Shown: positions 44,268 to 55,986 of the stretch, piece by piece
How the letters are laid out: every line of letters begins with the position of its first letter
Position numbering within the stretch: position 1 is the first letter of the stretch
Assembly (NCBI GenBank): GCA_916610825.1
Contig: OU744446.1
Coordinates: 39,887,636 to 39,951,635, forward strand
Reading direction: 5' to 3'
DNA from: Haliclystus octoradiatus
Taxonomy: Eukaryota; Cnidaria; Staurozoa; Stauromedusae; Haliclystidae
DNA: 64,000 nt
Notes under the pieces: generated by a model
What the model saw: only the letters and a program-made list of their open reading frames with translations
Databases searched by the model: none
What the model was told of the DNA's origin: nothing
Made by a program: the position numbers and the translations under genes

Positions 44268-46110
44268 AATTCCTCTTCTCGATCAAGCATCACTTAGAGT
44301 CAGTCGTCAGACAAAAGTTAACAGTTATCCCAAGTCAAGGTACACTCTTCATTTCATATTTATATTATTTCATTTATATTAAACGGTTCAAAACAATTAG
44401 CCAAACATACATATTCACCCCCTTTTTCACACATTTCGGTATTTACAATAATTCTTGCAAACGATAAATGTTTTGTGTCCCGTGTGAGAGAGAATTACTT
44501 ATCCCTTTGGGAGTCCGTGTTAGTTTTCTATTTCTAATTATTCTACTATTCCACTCTAATCGAGGACCCTTTCCCGGATCATACACAAAGAGAGATTGAT
44601 TTCAGAGCGCCTTTGGGATTAATATCATTTGTATAAAGATTTTCAAAGCGAGAATGTGACCAATCAATCATCTCGTACCCATCAATCATTTCTACTGTAC
44701 GCGTTTTGGCGGGATTAATTTGAACCGCATTTTGTTACGACTATCGACAAAGGAAGGAGGGTGTTTGATGGCTTACGCGTTACCACTAGGTAAAAAAGTG
44801 TCCGAGTGAGTATATTATTATTTATTCAGGAACCTTATAGTTATAACTTTATTTTACATGTTTGCCTCAGTATAGGCAAGGCAAATGTTAAAATTTTGAG
44901 TCTTTTTGTATTTTTCCTTTAGGGTGAACGAGAAATGTCAGTTGATTCATCAACTATTGCAATGATTTAGCGGTACTGTATATTATGCATGTTTTATGTA
45001 TATTATATTCTGGTTTTCTTTCTAAACCTAATTTTACCTGATGTGTGAAAGATTAATATGCTATATTTATTTTTCTCCTAGTTCAATTTTTGTCTTTAAT
45101 TTTTCTGGCATTTACTCAAATTGGCATTGAACGACGAGCAAGAAGTGGTAAGTAAAACAAAGCCGAATTTCAAGAGAGCATGTATGTGTCTATTTGCCTT
45201 TTTTTTTGAAAATAATAATTTATTCAATTGCATGTCATACTTCAGCTGACAACTCTCTTTTATTATTTCCTAGTTCGGGCTTGGTTAAATAAAACGAACG
45301 AATGAATGGATCCTCTTGAAATTTCTACAGTAATGAGCTGCAATGCAGGTAATTAGAATGATGTAGTTAAATTATTGCAGTTACTGTATTGATTAAATGT
45401 TCATAAATCATCTTAAGAAACATGTTGATATTTTCCAGATATATTTTAAATATGTATACTGTTTAGTATAAGAACTATGTCCAACTATTCATTACTTGAA
45501 GTTTCGAAATTGCAAAATCGCAATTGCTACTGTTACATCTGTTACGCATGTTACACGTTTTAATTATTATTATAAGGAACATGCTGAATTTCGTATTCTT
45601 TTTTTGTAGACTATGAAAGTGCGACAGAATTATACGTCGAGCTACGAATTTCAGGACGTGAGTTTCACAAAATCAATTGGTTGTATAGTGATCACGTAAA
45701 CAAATATTCATCATATTTTCATAAAATTACTTGAAATTGAAGCAGCTTTAACTGGACTAAACTGATTTGTAAGATAAGTAATACGGGGTCTAATAATTAT
45801 TCTCAAATTCTTTTTTAGACATGACAGCTATTAAATTTGTAAATAATGTAATGAACTATGTTCACGAATGATATATATTATCTCTTTTCAGACATAATGA
45901 GCTATGAAACTGGTACAGAACGATGATGATGAATGTGATATTACGCGGAAAGTAATCATGAACAATGCTGCCAGACCCAGGTCAATCACTTGATATTTTT
46001 ATGAACGTCTCTATAGATAGAATGCGAATGAAATAGCTTCAATTTGATGACCAATTGAACATTTTAGTAATATATAAAACCGTCGGATGATCGCAAAATA
46101 AACGGAGACA
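44268..46110 (+). other. Small multi-exon transcription unit
   Basis: A TATA box is followed by a likely 5' exon (44270-44339) and a series of strong splice sites: 45082-45147, 45274-45348, 45610-45657, then alternative starts of terminal exons at 45819 and 45892. Acceptors carry good pyrimidine tracts (TTTTTCTCCTAG, TTTATTATTTCCTAG, TTCTTTTTTTGTAG, AATTCTTTTTTAG, ATCTCTTTTCAG). An AATAAA lies near 46097. The density of clean signals in 1.8 kb argues for a real gene. The exons at 45610 and 45892 look like diverged duplicates (TATGAAAGTGCGACAGAA against TATGAAACTGGTACAGAA). Confidence 0.5.
44768..45305 (+). CDS. Possible short secreted peptide (3 exons)
   Basis: Joining 44768-44789, 45082-45147 and 45274-45305 in matching phase (1, 1) gives 39 residues: a start MAYALPLV, a hydrophobic signal-like core QFLSLIFLAFTQ, a basic RRAR site, and a tail ending WLNKTNE. 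This would suit a signal peptide and a very short mature peptide, perhaps cut after the basic site. A second frame starting ATGGATCC at 45306 continues in phase through 45348, 45610-45657 and either terminal exon, giving about 45-50 residues. I recognise neither product, and the ATG exon has a weaker acceptor, so both readings are tentative. Confidence 0.32.
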
Positions 46111-46969
46111 AACAGCAAACTCAAACAAACGCAAACAAACAGCAAACTCAGAGTAACGGAAAAGGCTGTCTCAATTCTATATTATGCTCTGTTTTAACGC
46201 TCACATACATACAGACGCCTTTTAATTGTTTTGAGAAGTCTCGAAAGGCAATTTTATTCGGAAACGTAAAAGAAATTAATTTTGACACCCTACCTTGGAC
46301 ATATAATCCAAATCGTTATATTTAAGGCAGTAGGTTTCTCGGTAGCCGGCAATTGACATCGGTAATACGGCATTTTTGCAGTCGTGCACCATGAAATCAT
46401 TCAAGTTAATCGATTGTAATGCAAGAAAAATATTTTTAATAGTGTAAAAATGTATATTCTTTGTAGATACATGACGGAAGCTACACAAATGGTACAAGAT
46501 TAATGGTAATAACGTGTCTATCATCGAGCAAATATAATAGCTGCAGAAGTCAGGTAAAGTTTTATACTCCTAATTTTTATCAGTAATCAGTGTAAAACAG
46601 CAATTACTCAAATATTTCTCATTTTATTTTTACATTCATTCGATAATTGCATGTGTTTCCGGTTGTCAAATATGGATGGCTTTAATCTTAGCATTCTAAA
46701 ATCCATTAATATATAAATTATCGTCAATAATTACTGTTAAAAATTCAGCTTTTGTGGCAAGCGAAGTAGCAAATGCCTGATTGCCGTTATTGGTAGCCAA
46801 ATTAACATATTGATAAACTCATCATAGTTTTGTTGGCTTTGAATTTTTTTGCGAAACCTGCTATGATAGTATGAGATACTAAATGTGTTTTTGCTTATTT
46901 TTCAGGCAAACGAACATGGTTCCAATCTGATCAATAAAATGATAATGGCGATGATGATCTATGGCGTGT
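46111..46969. other. Unassigned sequence
   Basis: Only random-looking short frames. Confidence 0.4.
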
Positions 46970-47585
46970 CCGAATATTGTCTAGTCGAGGGTCCCGGGGG
47001 TTGGGATTGAAGAGTTCAAATGAGCAGCAGCCTTTGTACTGTTTTCCTTGCTACGTTTGGACAAAAATTATATCAAAGGGCTAGCTACTACTTGATTTTA
47101 TAAATCCTATTTCAAACATTTTCAAACAAGGCTGCTCATCATTTTGAACTCTTTAAGTAGTAGATAGGGCACTCAAAAGCGATTTGTTATTTTGGTTTGT
47201 GGGGGAAGCTGATGTGCACATTTTTTTTAGATTGTTCAGATACCTGGCATGTCGTCTTCTGTCCTGATCATGGTTGGCTAGGTATAATAGGTATATAGGT
47301 TTACGGGAAGGGGTTACGTTGTTTAATTGTGATATGCCTTTTAAGTTCACAGCTGTAGGGTGGTCGTCAGATGGATGGTAAAGTATGTATTGTGGTTGTA
47401 TGTATGCGGGTGGAGTCACGGGGATGGTTGTGTTATATAATCTTGCTATTATTTCTATTCTCAGTTATTGGTCGTCTGGCACTGGATTATCGTAGAGCTA
47501 GTCAAGGCAGCTCGTGAGTATTGTAGGATGCCCCCTCCCCTTGGTCCTTTGGGACCCTCGACTAGACAATGGGACACATCCTGGT
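46970..47585. mobile_element. TIR element of about 0.6 kb
   Basis: ATTGTCTAGTCGAGGGTCCC near 46975 and its reverse complement near 47553-47572 form the ends; the similarity extends outward to GTGTCC/GGACAC. An inner inverted pair (GAGTTCAAATGAGCAGCAGCC near 47018 and its partner near 47150) recalls the GACCAGCAGCC core of the 25556-26895 repeat. The 88-codon minus-strand frame within it is not recognised. Confidence 0.6.
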
Positions 47586-49009
47586 GAGGCTGTTTCAATC
47601 TATCCCCCCAAGGCAATGTAATTAGCAAAAAGGAATCAACATCTACTAGATTAGGAACAATAGATATAAAGCCAATTGTCTCAGTATTGTTTCATTTGAT
47701 GGCCATTGTGACGTAAACGTGTCGTTAAAAAAAGCCTCGATCACATTTAATTTCTTCCGTACCGGCTAGAGGCTCAATCATTAGAGGATTGGGTATTAGT
47801 AATCCGGATGTTAAGTAGGCCTCAGATCCGGGCATCCGAATAATCTTAATCGGATATCCTTATTTGATCCGGTATATAAAGAAATTTGTTCCGGAATCCG
47901 CATTATATTCTAGTCTGATCCAGTAAATACCGAATCCAAATAACGTAGCGTCATTTATGTTTAACGCAGCAACAATCCAGATAATATCTTTCAAGACATC
48001 ATCAGCATCTACTGGTATTCTAGAAAGTAGAAAAAATTCATTCGTACACGTCCGAAATTATCCGACATGATCCTACTGACAATACTATCGATTTACACAT
48101 GCTATTGCCTATTTTCTCTATTATATGATTCTTTTGAGGATGTTCCATGAGTTATCATTTGCTGAACTGTTATAAAAATAATTTTTCTTGGGCCCTGTTT
48201 CATCATAAAAACATTTCCAATGCTAGACAGCAATGTAAACTCCATGGAATGATCTGCATGAAGATATCCCTATTGCTAACTATAGCACTAGGGATACCTA
48301 CATGTCCTCCACGAAGTCGGAATGCTGGACCTTGTCGTGGTGTGGAGGCACAGTTTAAACCAATTACAGTTTATTCTGCCAACACAGCATCCGCATTATT
48401 ACAGGCATTCATTCAAAGTTGCTCCAGACTGGTAAAAACTGCATCATAGAGGATGAAATGAGTCCAATAAATCTAAGGCAGGTGTTTTTGAGGATATCAT
48501 TGCTTGTTAATTTTGTTTGACTGGCTAATAAAGCTAAGGTTGTATATAACCTGCCACTTAGATTATTATAGCCGTGATAGATATTCTGTGTTGCAGTACA
48601 GATAGATACAGGACACAAGGATAACAAGTTATCAGTTTTTATTTTCAATGTAAATTGGTCATTGAAGCCTCAAGAAGTTTAGCAGAGAATGGTTTGACGT
48701 TAAATATTTAAAATATATGACCACAAATTATTACATTTTCAAAATTTATCTTAGAAAAGTGCTCTAATTAAGTACCAACATTTCTGTCTGAGAACTTGTG
48801 AAAATTCATTTCTACAAAAGATTTAACACAAAAGATTCAAAAGAAAACTATACACCACTTGGCAAAAAGCCTCCACACTCTGCCCCTGCTCCAGTGTCAC
48901 TGATTTCGAAATTATAAACTTACTGATTTGGAAAAAATGGATAATCTCACAACATGTAAGTAATACTTTTTTGTTTAATTTTTATACATTTGGTTTTTAT
49001 CAAAGCTAT
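47586..49009. other. Unassigned sequence with ATCCGG-rich patch
   Basis: At 47800-47960 the hexamer ATCCGG and variants recur about eight times, suggesting a decayed repeat. The 100-codon frame at 48147-48449 has no recognisable domain. Confidence 0.4.
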
Positions 49010-49620
49010 TTTATCTCAACGCATTTCATTATACTATCCTAATTCTGATTGTATAAATTATACTCTGGCAACCAATGCATCTAATTACGACGTAAGAGCA
49101 GCTCTACATCAAACCCCACCTAATGCTCCTCTACGTCTTGGCTTTTCGCAAAAATTATCTTCTGCTTAGACAATTCATTCAACTACTTTGTACTACTTTA
49201 ATCGAACAATTTCATTCTTTAGGAGATTTTGGTTTCCGTAAAAGCCTTCTTATGATTAACAATCGATTTTTCTGGTCATCTATGTATTCCAACATCAAAG
49301 AATACTATAAAACCTGTCTCACATGTCAACATCAAAGAGTTGCTATCTCCACACGGACATTTATTACTGCCTACTGGACGCTTCACGTCAATTATTACAG
49401 TCTAAATACATTTAAATACTTTATACATTCAAATTCATTATATTCAATATTATAGTCACATTACACTACTCCATCAATTAATTAAAATATTATAATATTT
49501 AACATTAAACATTTATTTTACGCAGGCAATACAAATTTATTACCTCAACATACCATATAATATAGTTGTTATTAATCGTGTACAACTCCGTCGTTTTCGC
49601 GAAGGAGCTAAGTAGCGTAT
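49010..49620 (+). pseudogene. Gypsy RNase H/integrase remnant
   Basis: Broken plus-strand frames read YTLATNASNYDVRAALHQ and LRLGFSQKLSSA (RNase H, TDAS changed to TNAS), then FHSLGDFGFRKSLLMINNRFFW and CLTCQHQR (integrase finger, second His changed to Asp), and finally VVINRVQLRRFREGAK at 49565. The catalytic core of integrase is deleted. The style is close to the intact element at 9707. Confidence 0.7.
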
Positions 49621-50904
49621 ATATAAGATTTTAGCCTTTTTGTCATTAAGCCCCTCTTTCATGCATATCAATATTTAGTCATTGAATTAACCTGTAATAC
49701 AATATCACATAACTGTATCTGCGTACACCGTTATTTAATAAGACATAAAGCACGATTGAACACTGTCTTTTCTATGGGTGATTTCTAGTAACGATTTATC
49801 CTATATCTCAATCCACCATCCATCGGTATACAGTACTACTGACTATATGCTATACAGGAAATAGGGAAAAATAACTTCCACTTACATATATCGTTTACAT
49901 ACTATTCTAAAAATTAAATAAATGTGGCTAGGAGTGTCGTATTAGTTATTGATAAACTTTTCATAAATCTTTCAAGTTTTCATTGACCAATTTTGATTTG
50001 TTTACTGTAATAATGTTTTAAATGGGCGAACCACACTCTATACCCAGGGTGTCCTACAAAAGGTTAAGCCTCTTGAATCCTAGAGGCATTTCAACATTTT
50101 CTTCTGAATTTTTGTTGTTGATGTTTGACCAAAACATAATCAAATTCAAATATATCAATTTCTGGATTCTAGAATTCTTACTTTCGTCAGACACTGCTCT
50201 CTGGTTAAGTTGTTCCCATGGAATTACTCGATTTAGAAATTGGTATTTGCTGACATTTTTTAGCCTACCAGATCTCAGATACGTATTGCTCCACCCCCAC
50301 TCAATAACATCCTTCACTGGTGACCTGAGGAGATGCTTCAACGGGGCTGTGGACAATTAATGTATTTTCATAATGTTTTGTATCGTGAATTATCTAATTA
50401 TTTATAAGTTTCTTTGTCAGCTGTGTCTGACCGCGATATGTGACGTTCTTCGTGTAGTAAATATGTTAGGCGAAAGAGGGACGGTACATTCCTATAATGT
50501 GACTGTCTACTGCTACTACTATTATTACTACGTTTTAGCCTTTAAATTAAAAAAGAAAAATAATAATAATTAAAAATTTTTCCATGTCATAACTTTAGTT
50601 TGATTTTAACGAATGTCATTTACCCTATCAACTTTAGCCGTTTTAAACTAAAATTTAACTACTTATACTAAATTATACTTTATGTCATTAACTTTACTTT
50701 GATTATTTCGGTACCTATAAATTTCAATTTGCAATATATTAAATGGCTTAAGTGCGATGCAGATTACCGATAATGATAAATAAATGAATACTGTCTGACT
50801 AAATTACAATGAAACGATGCACTCCACGCCTGATGTAATAGAAATGATACATTCCATCTACTTTTAAATTTACGCTATTTCCATCTGTATGTCTGTAGTA
50901 TGTA
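49621..50904. other. Unassigned sequence
   Basis: At 50022-50360 both strands are open for about 100-112 codons, but neither has a recognised domain. The remainder is AT-rich and featureless. Confidence 0.45.
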
Positions 50905-52109
50905 AGGCGTTTCTTGAATATTTTTGGGGGGTATGGCTACAACTTCCACGCGTGCTTTAGGATCAACGAAATAGTATCTAATTTAGTAAATAAAATCCTG
51001 TGTGTTCTACTTTTCACTTCAAAACTTTTTGCTTCTTTCAACAGCAAAAATTAAATAGAATATGTTCTCAATTAAATTAAGGATTCGATTAGATTATCGA
51101 GGCTACATAGATTTCTTCATAAATATATTTGAACCGTTAAGTTAAGCCAGACGATTCATATCTCAATATAAGCATGTATTTGCATGCAACTCGAAACCTA
51201 ATATGATTAGTATGATTAAATTCATGACAAATTAATGATGGTATATATATTATGTATAGATATCATAACTACCGTACCATATATTCTCTGGGTGTACAAA
51301 TTTTCTGCAATTCAAAATATGAGTGACCCGGCTGTCCTGAGACTCCGTGTTCTTATTTGTTAAATGATTGAGCCTCAAAATGTTCTTAACCTGTTCTAGC
51401 TCATAATTTTGTTTCTCTAAATTCAATGTTTTATTATAAACAGTACTTTACTGCTCAGTACTGCTCATGTAATTTTCTTGTCTCTCACAGTACAGTACTG
51501 CATGTGATGTACAGTATAGTTCCCAGCAAAATTACTGGCACATAATTGCACAGACAGTATACATGTCCCGGGACACATGTGCATTGTGCATACAGTAATA
51601 CACAGTGTAGCTTTTATTTATTTTTGAGGTTTTATTGTTGTTATTTTTGAGAATTTAGAATTCGGAGTATAATCTGAAAAACAAATATGAGCCTTAAGAT
51701 GTTCTTAACTTTCTTGATCTTTTAGGAATTTGAGCCTCGGTGTTCTTATAAACTGGGAAGATAAAAGAAAAAAAAGTGCATATTATATACTGCGTCGATC
51801 GATCGTTGTCATATCAAAAGGTTTGATGAGATCCCAATGGGATATTTTTTACTGATCTCATTTCAAGGATTCAAATGTCATTACATTTATTATATAATTA
51901 TCATCCTTCCAGTGACCTGTACTTAAATATAATACATACAGGAAAGCCATTTTAAAGAAAATGTTGATTATTCCAAGAAATTTGAACGATCTGAATGTGG
52001 AAACTTCGCTGCCAATAATTTGAAATTATTCTATTCGGATCAAATGTATATATAGTTTGGAAATGGAAATTCAGTAGGTCTTTCTTGGAATGAGGCCGGC
52101 AATTCGTAG

Positions 52110-52175
52110 CTGGCAGGAGTTTACTGTTTTACTAATTTTACAATTTGACAGCCCTTGAGTCTGCGAGTAGGCCAG
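52110..52175. repeat. Single end of the 9352-9458 hairpin family
   Basis: TTTACTGTTTTACTAATTTT and GAGTCTGCGAGTAGGCC resemble the right arm of the hairpin element at 9411-9458. Confidence 0.5.
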
Positions 52176-52384
52176 GCAGTTCGAGGAAAGGCCTAATTAA
52201 AATTAAGTGAAATTGTAAGATTATTATAACTCATACTTGAGACATTGAACATCGATGCAAAGGAATCAAATATATTGAATCTGCTAAAATTTTATACAAA
52301 AGCGAGTTAATCCGCCCCCGGAATCCGCCCGTTTTAAGTTATATTTGAATCTCAACAATGACTTTGATTCAACACATTTTTATT

Positions 52385-52740
52385 TTGTATGTATGTATGT
52401 ATGTATTTTGTAGCACAATGGCTAACAGGCAAATAAACAAAGGAGGATATTTTTAAATGTATCCTCACTTGCATGTGACCTTTAAAAAAAGTATATATAT
52501 ATAAAGAAAACTATGTTATCAGAAATAATTAGCAGGCAAAGGAAAAGTTACAGAACTGTGATAAATTAACATGATTAAGTTTAAATTTGAATGTTTCTTA
52601 GAACTAGACGATATAACTTCTTCAGGAAGAGAGTTCCATGGCTTGATTATTCTATTTGCAAAGTAATGTTTGCAACAGTCATAGTTAAATGATTTAGTTG
52701 GTGGGTACATCGTCAGTGAATGTCCAAGCAATTAGGAATA
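52385..52740 (-). mobile_element. LINE 3' end with (ACAT)n tail
   Basis: On the minus strand, FNYDCCKHYFANRIIKPWNSLPEEVI is the typical last conserved block of CR1-like RTs. A 3' UTR and (TACA)n tail at 52384-52405 follow. A different subfamily from the (ATG)n-tailed LINEs. Confidence 0.72.
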
Positions 52741-52919
52741 TTTGGAATGTTTAATAGTGAAAAATTCATCTGGAGCTAAGTCAATCAAGTTTTTCAAAAT
52801 TTTGAATTTTGAATTTGATTTTTGATTCAAAATTTTTTGTTTTGTTAGGAGTAGATAATAGGTCTAAATCTCCTTGCGATCCAATGACGTCGTTGATCGC
52901 CTGGCATTAGGTGTCATGT

Positions 52920-52950
52920 TATTTAATAATAATAATAATAATAATAATTA
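52920..52950. repeat. (AAT)n microsatellite
   Basis: About nine AAT units. Confidence 0.85.
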
Positions 52951-53603
52951 TAATTATTTGATTGACCCATGACAGTTTGAAATCAGGCATGTGGCTTTGC
53001 ACCTCTGGGCCACAGGCCTTAGCCACCGCAGGCTTTAAGGCCAGTAGGCCACCGCACGAAACTCGTGCTTTGCAGATGAGATAAGATGTAAGTTCAAAAC
53101 TCTATTTTGTATTTAGAGAGAAACATTAGAAACATTTATGCAAACAAACTTTGTCTGAAAGTCAACACTGTTTTTTGGAGATCTGGAACATGCTTCATAT
53201 TTTACTGTCTAGAGAGCCATGCAATTAAAGGCCACATGTAGCCTATCTCAATTTACAAGTCGGAGATTCAGAAATTATAGGACAGAGTTTTCGAAAAGAA
53301 GAGGAATGAAGTGCCCTTCGGTCTGCAACATTTATAGAAAAGGTAAACTCTAACCATCGACTGACAACTGCATGTTTATTCTCAAATTCAAATTGCCTCA
53401 ACATAATCCTAACCCATTCAAGTTATCAAGTACCCACGTGCGGCCATTTTGAAACATTAGGCCTAGCCTACCCTTTTTCTATGAAGCCCACATTTGATCG
53501 TTGTTCATATTGATATGCTAAATGTAAAAAATAAAGCATCACAATGGTCAAAAATAATATTTCAAATTAAATCTTGCAAATGGTGTTGCACGTTTTTGAC
53601 TCA
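52951..53603. other. Unassigned sequence
   Basis: A patch of GC-rich sequence (52985-53060) with repeated GGCC/CCACCGCA words stands out; otherwise nothing. Confidence 0.4.
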
Positions 53604-53692
53604 CTAGGTTTCGAGTTGCATGCAAATGCATGCTTATATTGAGATATGAATCGTTTGGCTTAACTGTTTTCAAAATAAATTTATGAAGAAAT

Positions 53693-53844
53693 ATATTTGT
53701 AAAACGTTGTCTTACTGATTGAACATAGGGCTCAATGCAAAATATAGCAGAGCTTAAATAATAATAGTCAGAGAATCAGACAGTCATGTTTTCTACTTGA
53801 AGTTTCACGCTGAGGCGATCATCAGGCAATCTATTCAATTCAAT
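53693..53844 (-). mobile_element. 152-bp insert with hammerhead-like motif and 10-bp target duplication
   Basis: ATGAAGAAAT flanks both sides (53683-53692 and 53845-53854), and the uninterrupted site is seen in the partner arm near 51110. On the minus strand it contains CTGATGATCGCCTCAGCG followed by TGAAAC (53797-53826). Downstream sequence (TTCTCTGACTATTATTATTT, GAGCCCTATGTT) matches that after the palindrome at 27125-27290, so the two are one family. Confidence 0.72.
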
Positions 53845-53983
53845 ATGAAGAAATCTATGTAGCCTAGATAATCTCATCGAATCCTTAATTTAATTGAGAA
53901 CATATTCTATTTCATTTTTTGCTGTTGAGACGCAGAAAATTTTGAATTGGAAAGTAGAACGCGCAGGATTTTATTTACGAAAT

Positions 53984-54760
53984 GGATATAGTCCCGGTAG
54001 CCAGGTCTTTGGTCGAAAAAAACTAAAGTCCCGGCAGTCAGATGCGCACACGCACAACGCCAAACGTCAAAGCGTGAAACATAAATATCGTATTTTCATT
54101 TCTGTCACGATGTAATGTGATTGAAAATTCTTTCGTGAAAATTAAATAACATTGATCAATTTGTAATAATGATATACTGATATACATATATATGTGTTCG
54201 ATAAATATGAAGAAGCATTACTTTAGTTGTTTTCTTCGAAGTCCTCTACATTATTATTTGAGGAACAACCTGCTTTGGTATAGGGCTAGTCTCGCCGCTA
54301 TCATGGTTGTGAAACTATGTTGTTGTTGATGTTATTGAAAGAAAACAATTACAAATGGGTGATCAATGGTGTTTAGGTAATATATAGTATAAGAATTTCA
54401 GTCTAACAATGTGAGATTTGATTTTTAACTTGTTGAATGTCTTGAATGTTCCGTCGTCCATCGTTCGTAATATAAAGGCGACGTCGGTTTAAATAATTTC
54501 CCATTTCTGCTAAATCAAGCATATACTATACTTCAACAAATGTTGAATCATTTTCACAAGATATCCTATTTGCCACAATGTCATTATCAAATGAATTTGA
54601 TATCTTTTAAAGCTTATAAAATGATGTAACTTTAAAGTTTAAGAAGATTGAAAGTTTTACTTACATATTTTCAAGACAGAAACGCTATCTGCGCATGCGT
54701 ATTTCACTGCCGGGGCTCTTGCTTTTTTCAACCAAAGACCCGGTTACCAGGACTCTATCC
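53984..54760. mobile_element. 777-bp TIR element
   Basis: GGATATAGTCCCGGTAGCCA at the left and its near complement at the right form TIRs that extend for about 50-60 bp. A TTTTATTTA-NN-AAAT direct repeat lies on both sides, though six extra bases separate it from the right end. No coding capacity. Confidence 0.72.
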
Positions 54761-54862
54761 ACGTCCTTTTATTTAATAAATTAGGTACTATTTAGTTGAT
54801 CCCAAAGCACGTGGAAGTTGTAGCCATACCCCCCAAAAATATCCAAGGAACATTACTAACCC

Positions 54863-55986
54863 AAGTGTCATGAAGTTGTAAGGTACAACATTTTCGGGGG
54901 GTTGTCTGAATTAAATTCTTATTAGAAAATATTTTATAACATTGTAATCTAATTTCCATAACGCGTGTTTGTTTACAAATTTGATAACATTCTATTCCAA
55001 ATCTTTTTCCGATAATAATTTCTCGGTAGGTCTAAAACCCAGACACAGGTAAAATGCCGGATAGAAAACACAGATAAAATTACATTGTTCTTTCGTATCT
55101 CACACTTCTTCTCCCGCGTCCGGTTAACTCGCGTTCAGCGGCAGAATACAACATTCAGTTAATATATTTTTAAACAACGTTTATTCAAAACATCAACATT
55201 TTGACGTTAAAATAATTCAACACTCTAACGTAACAAAAACATTAATTACATACGAATTGTATCATTCAAAAGTTTCAAAACATATATCTATTTGAAATTA
55301 TTATCTCAAGCAATACAATTTGTCAATTTAAAACCAATATACAGTTACAGTTTAATATAATTCATAGTTTAATATAGTTAAATTAATTGTCAAAACCAAT
55401 GCTAACGATGCGCTGTTATTATTTCTATTTGCGTTATTCTGCAGTGTGATTGTGGTTCCGTTATGCCGTAGTTGATGTTGCTATGTTTATGGAAATTGGA
55501 TAACTCAATAAATGATGATGACGATGATAGATGAATAAGATTTATTTTCGTGCCGGCACTTGCTGATGAGTCCTGATCTCTGATCCTTTGTTGAGCAGTG
55601 ATTCTTTAGCGCATATAATTCCGTATTTCTCAACTAAACTAATGTATTATTTACAAAAGCTGTGTCAATTCACGTGCAATTTATTTAGATATGAAGAACA
55701 AAAGTCATTTTGACTTTTGAATGATTTAAATAGAAAGAGCAAATTGATCTGGAGATACAGAGTCGAAGAAGTATAAAAATCCAATTTCAACGAGAAACCG
55801 ATAATAACCAAAATACTGGAGTTACATCGTTTTATTTATAGCCTATATATAGCCTTGTGTAAACTGATCATCGGTGAGTGTAAAGTTAAATGTCCCTCGA
55901 ACTAAAATGGGCAATAAAAGTCACTGTTTATCTTAGTTATGTCATCCTCAGACAAGTATCGAAGTCAATTAAAACTAGATGAAAAA
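54863..55986. other. Unassigned sequence
   Basis: A short AATAAATGATGATGACG stretch near 55507 may be a LINE tail. Nothing else recognised. Confidence 0.4.

Larger units (their letters stand above)
50905..54862. repeat. Inverted repeat pair enclosing 2.4 kb, with nested inserts
   Basis: The left arm (50905-51211) is a diverged reverse complement of the right arm (53604-54862). The right arm is longer because it carries a 152-bp insert (53693-53844) and a 777-bp insert (53984-54760). Shared ends include GGGGGGTATGGCTACAACTT on the left and its complement on the right. Confidence 0.8.

Noticed and set aside
48147..48449. 100-codon plus-strand frame as a gene
   Set aside because: No recognised motif and no supporting signals; left unassigned.
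50022..50360. Gene at the 112-codon plus or 100-codon minus frame
   Set aside because: Both strands are open, which is common by chance; no domain, start or splice support on either.
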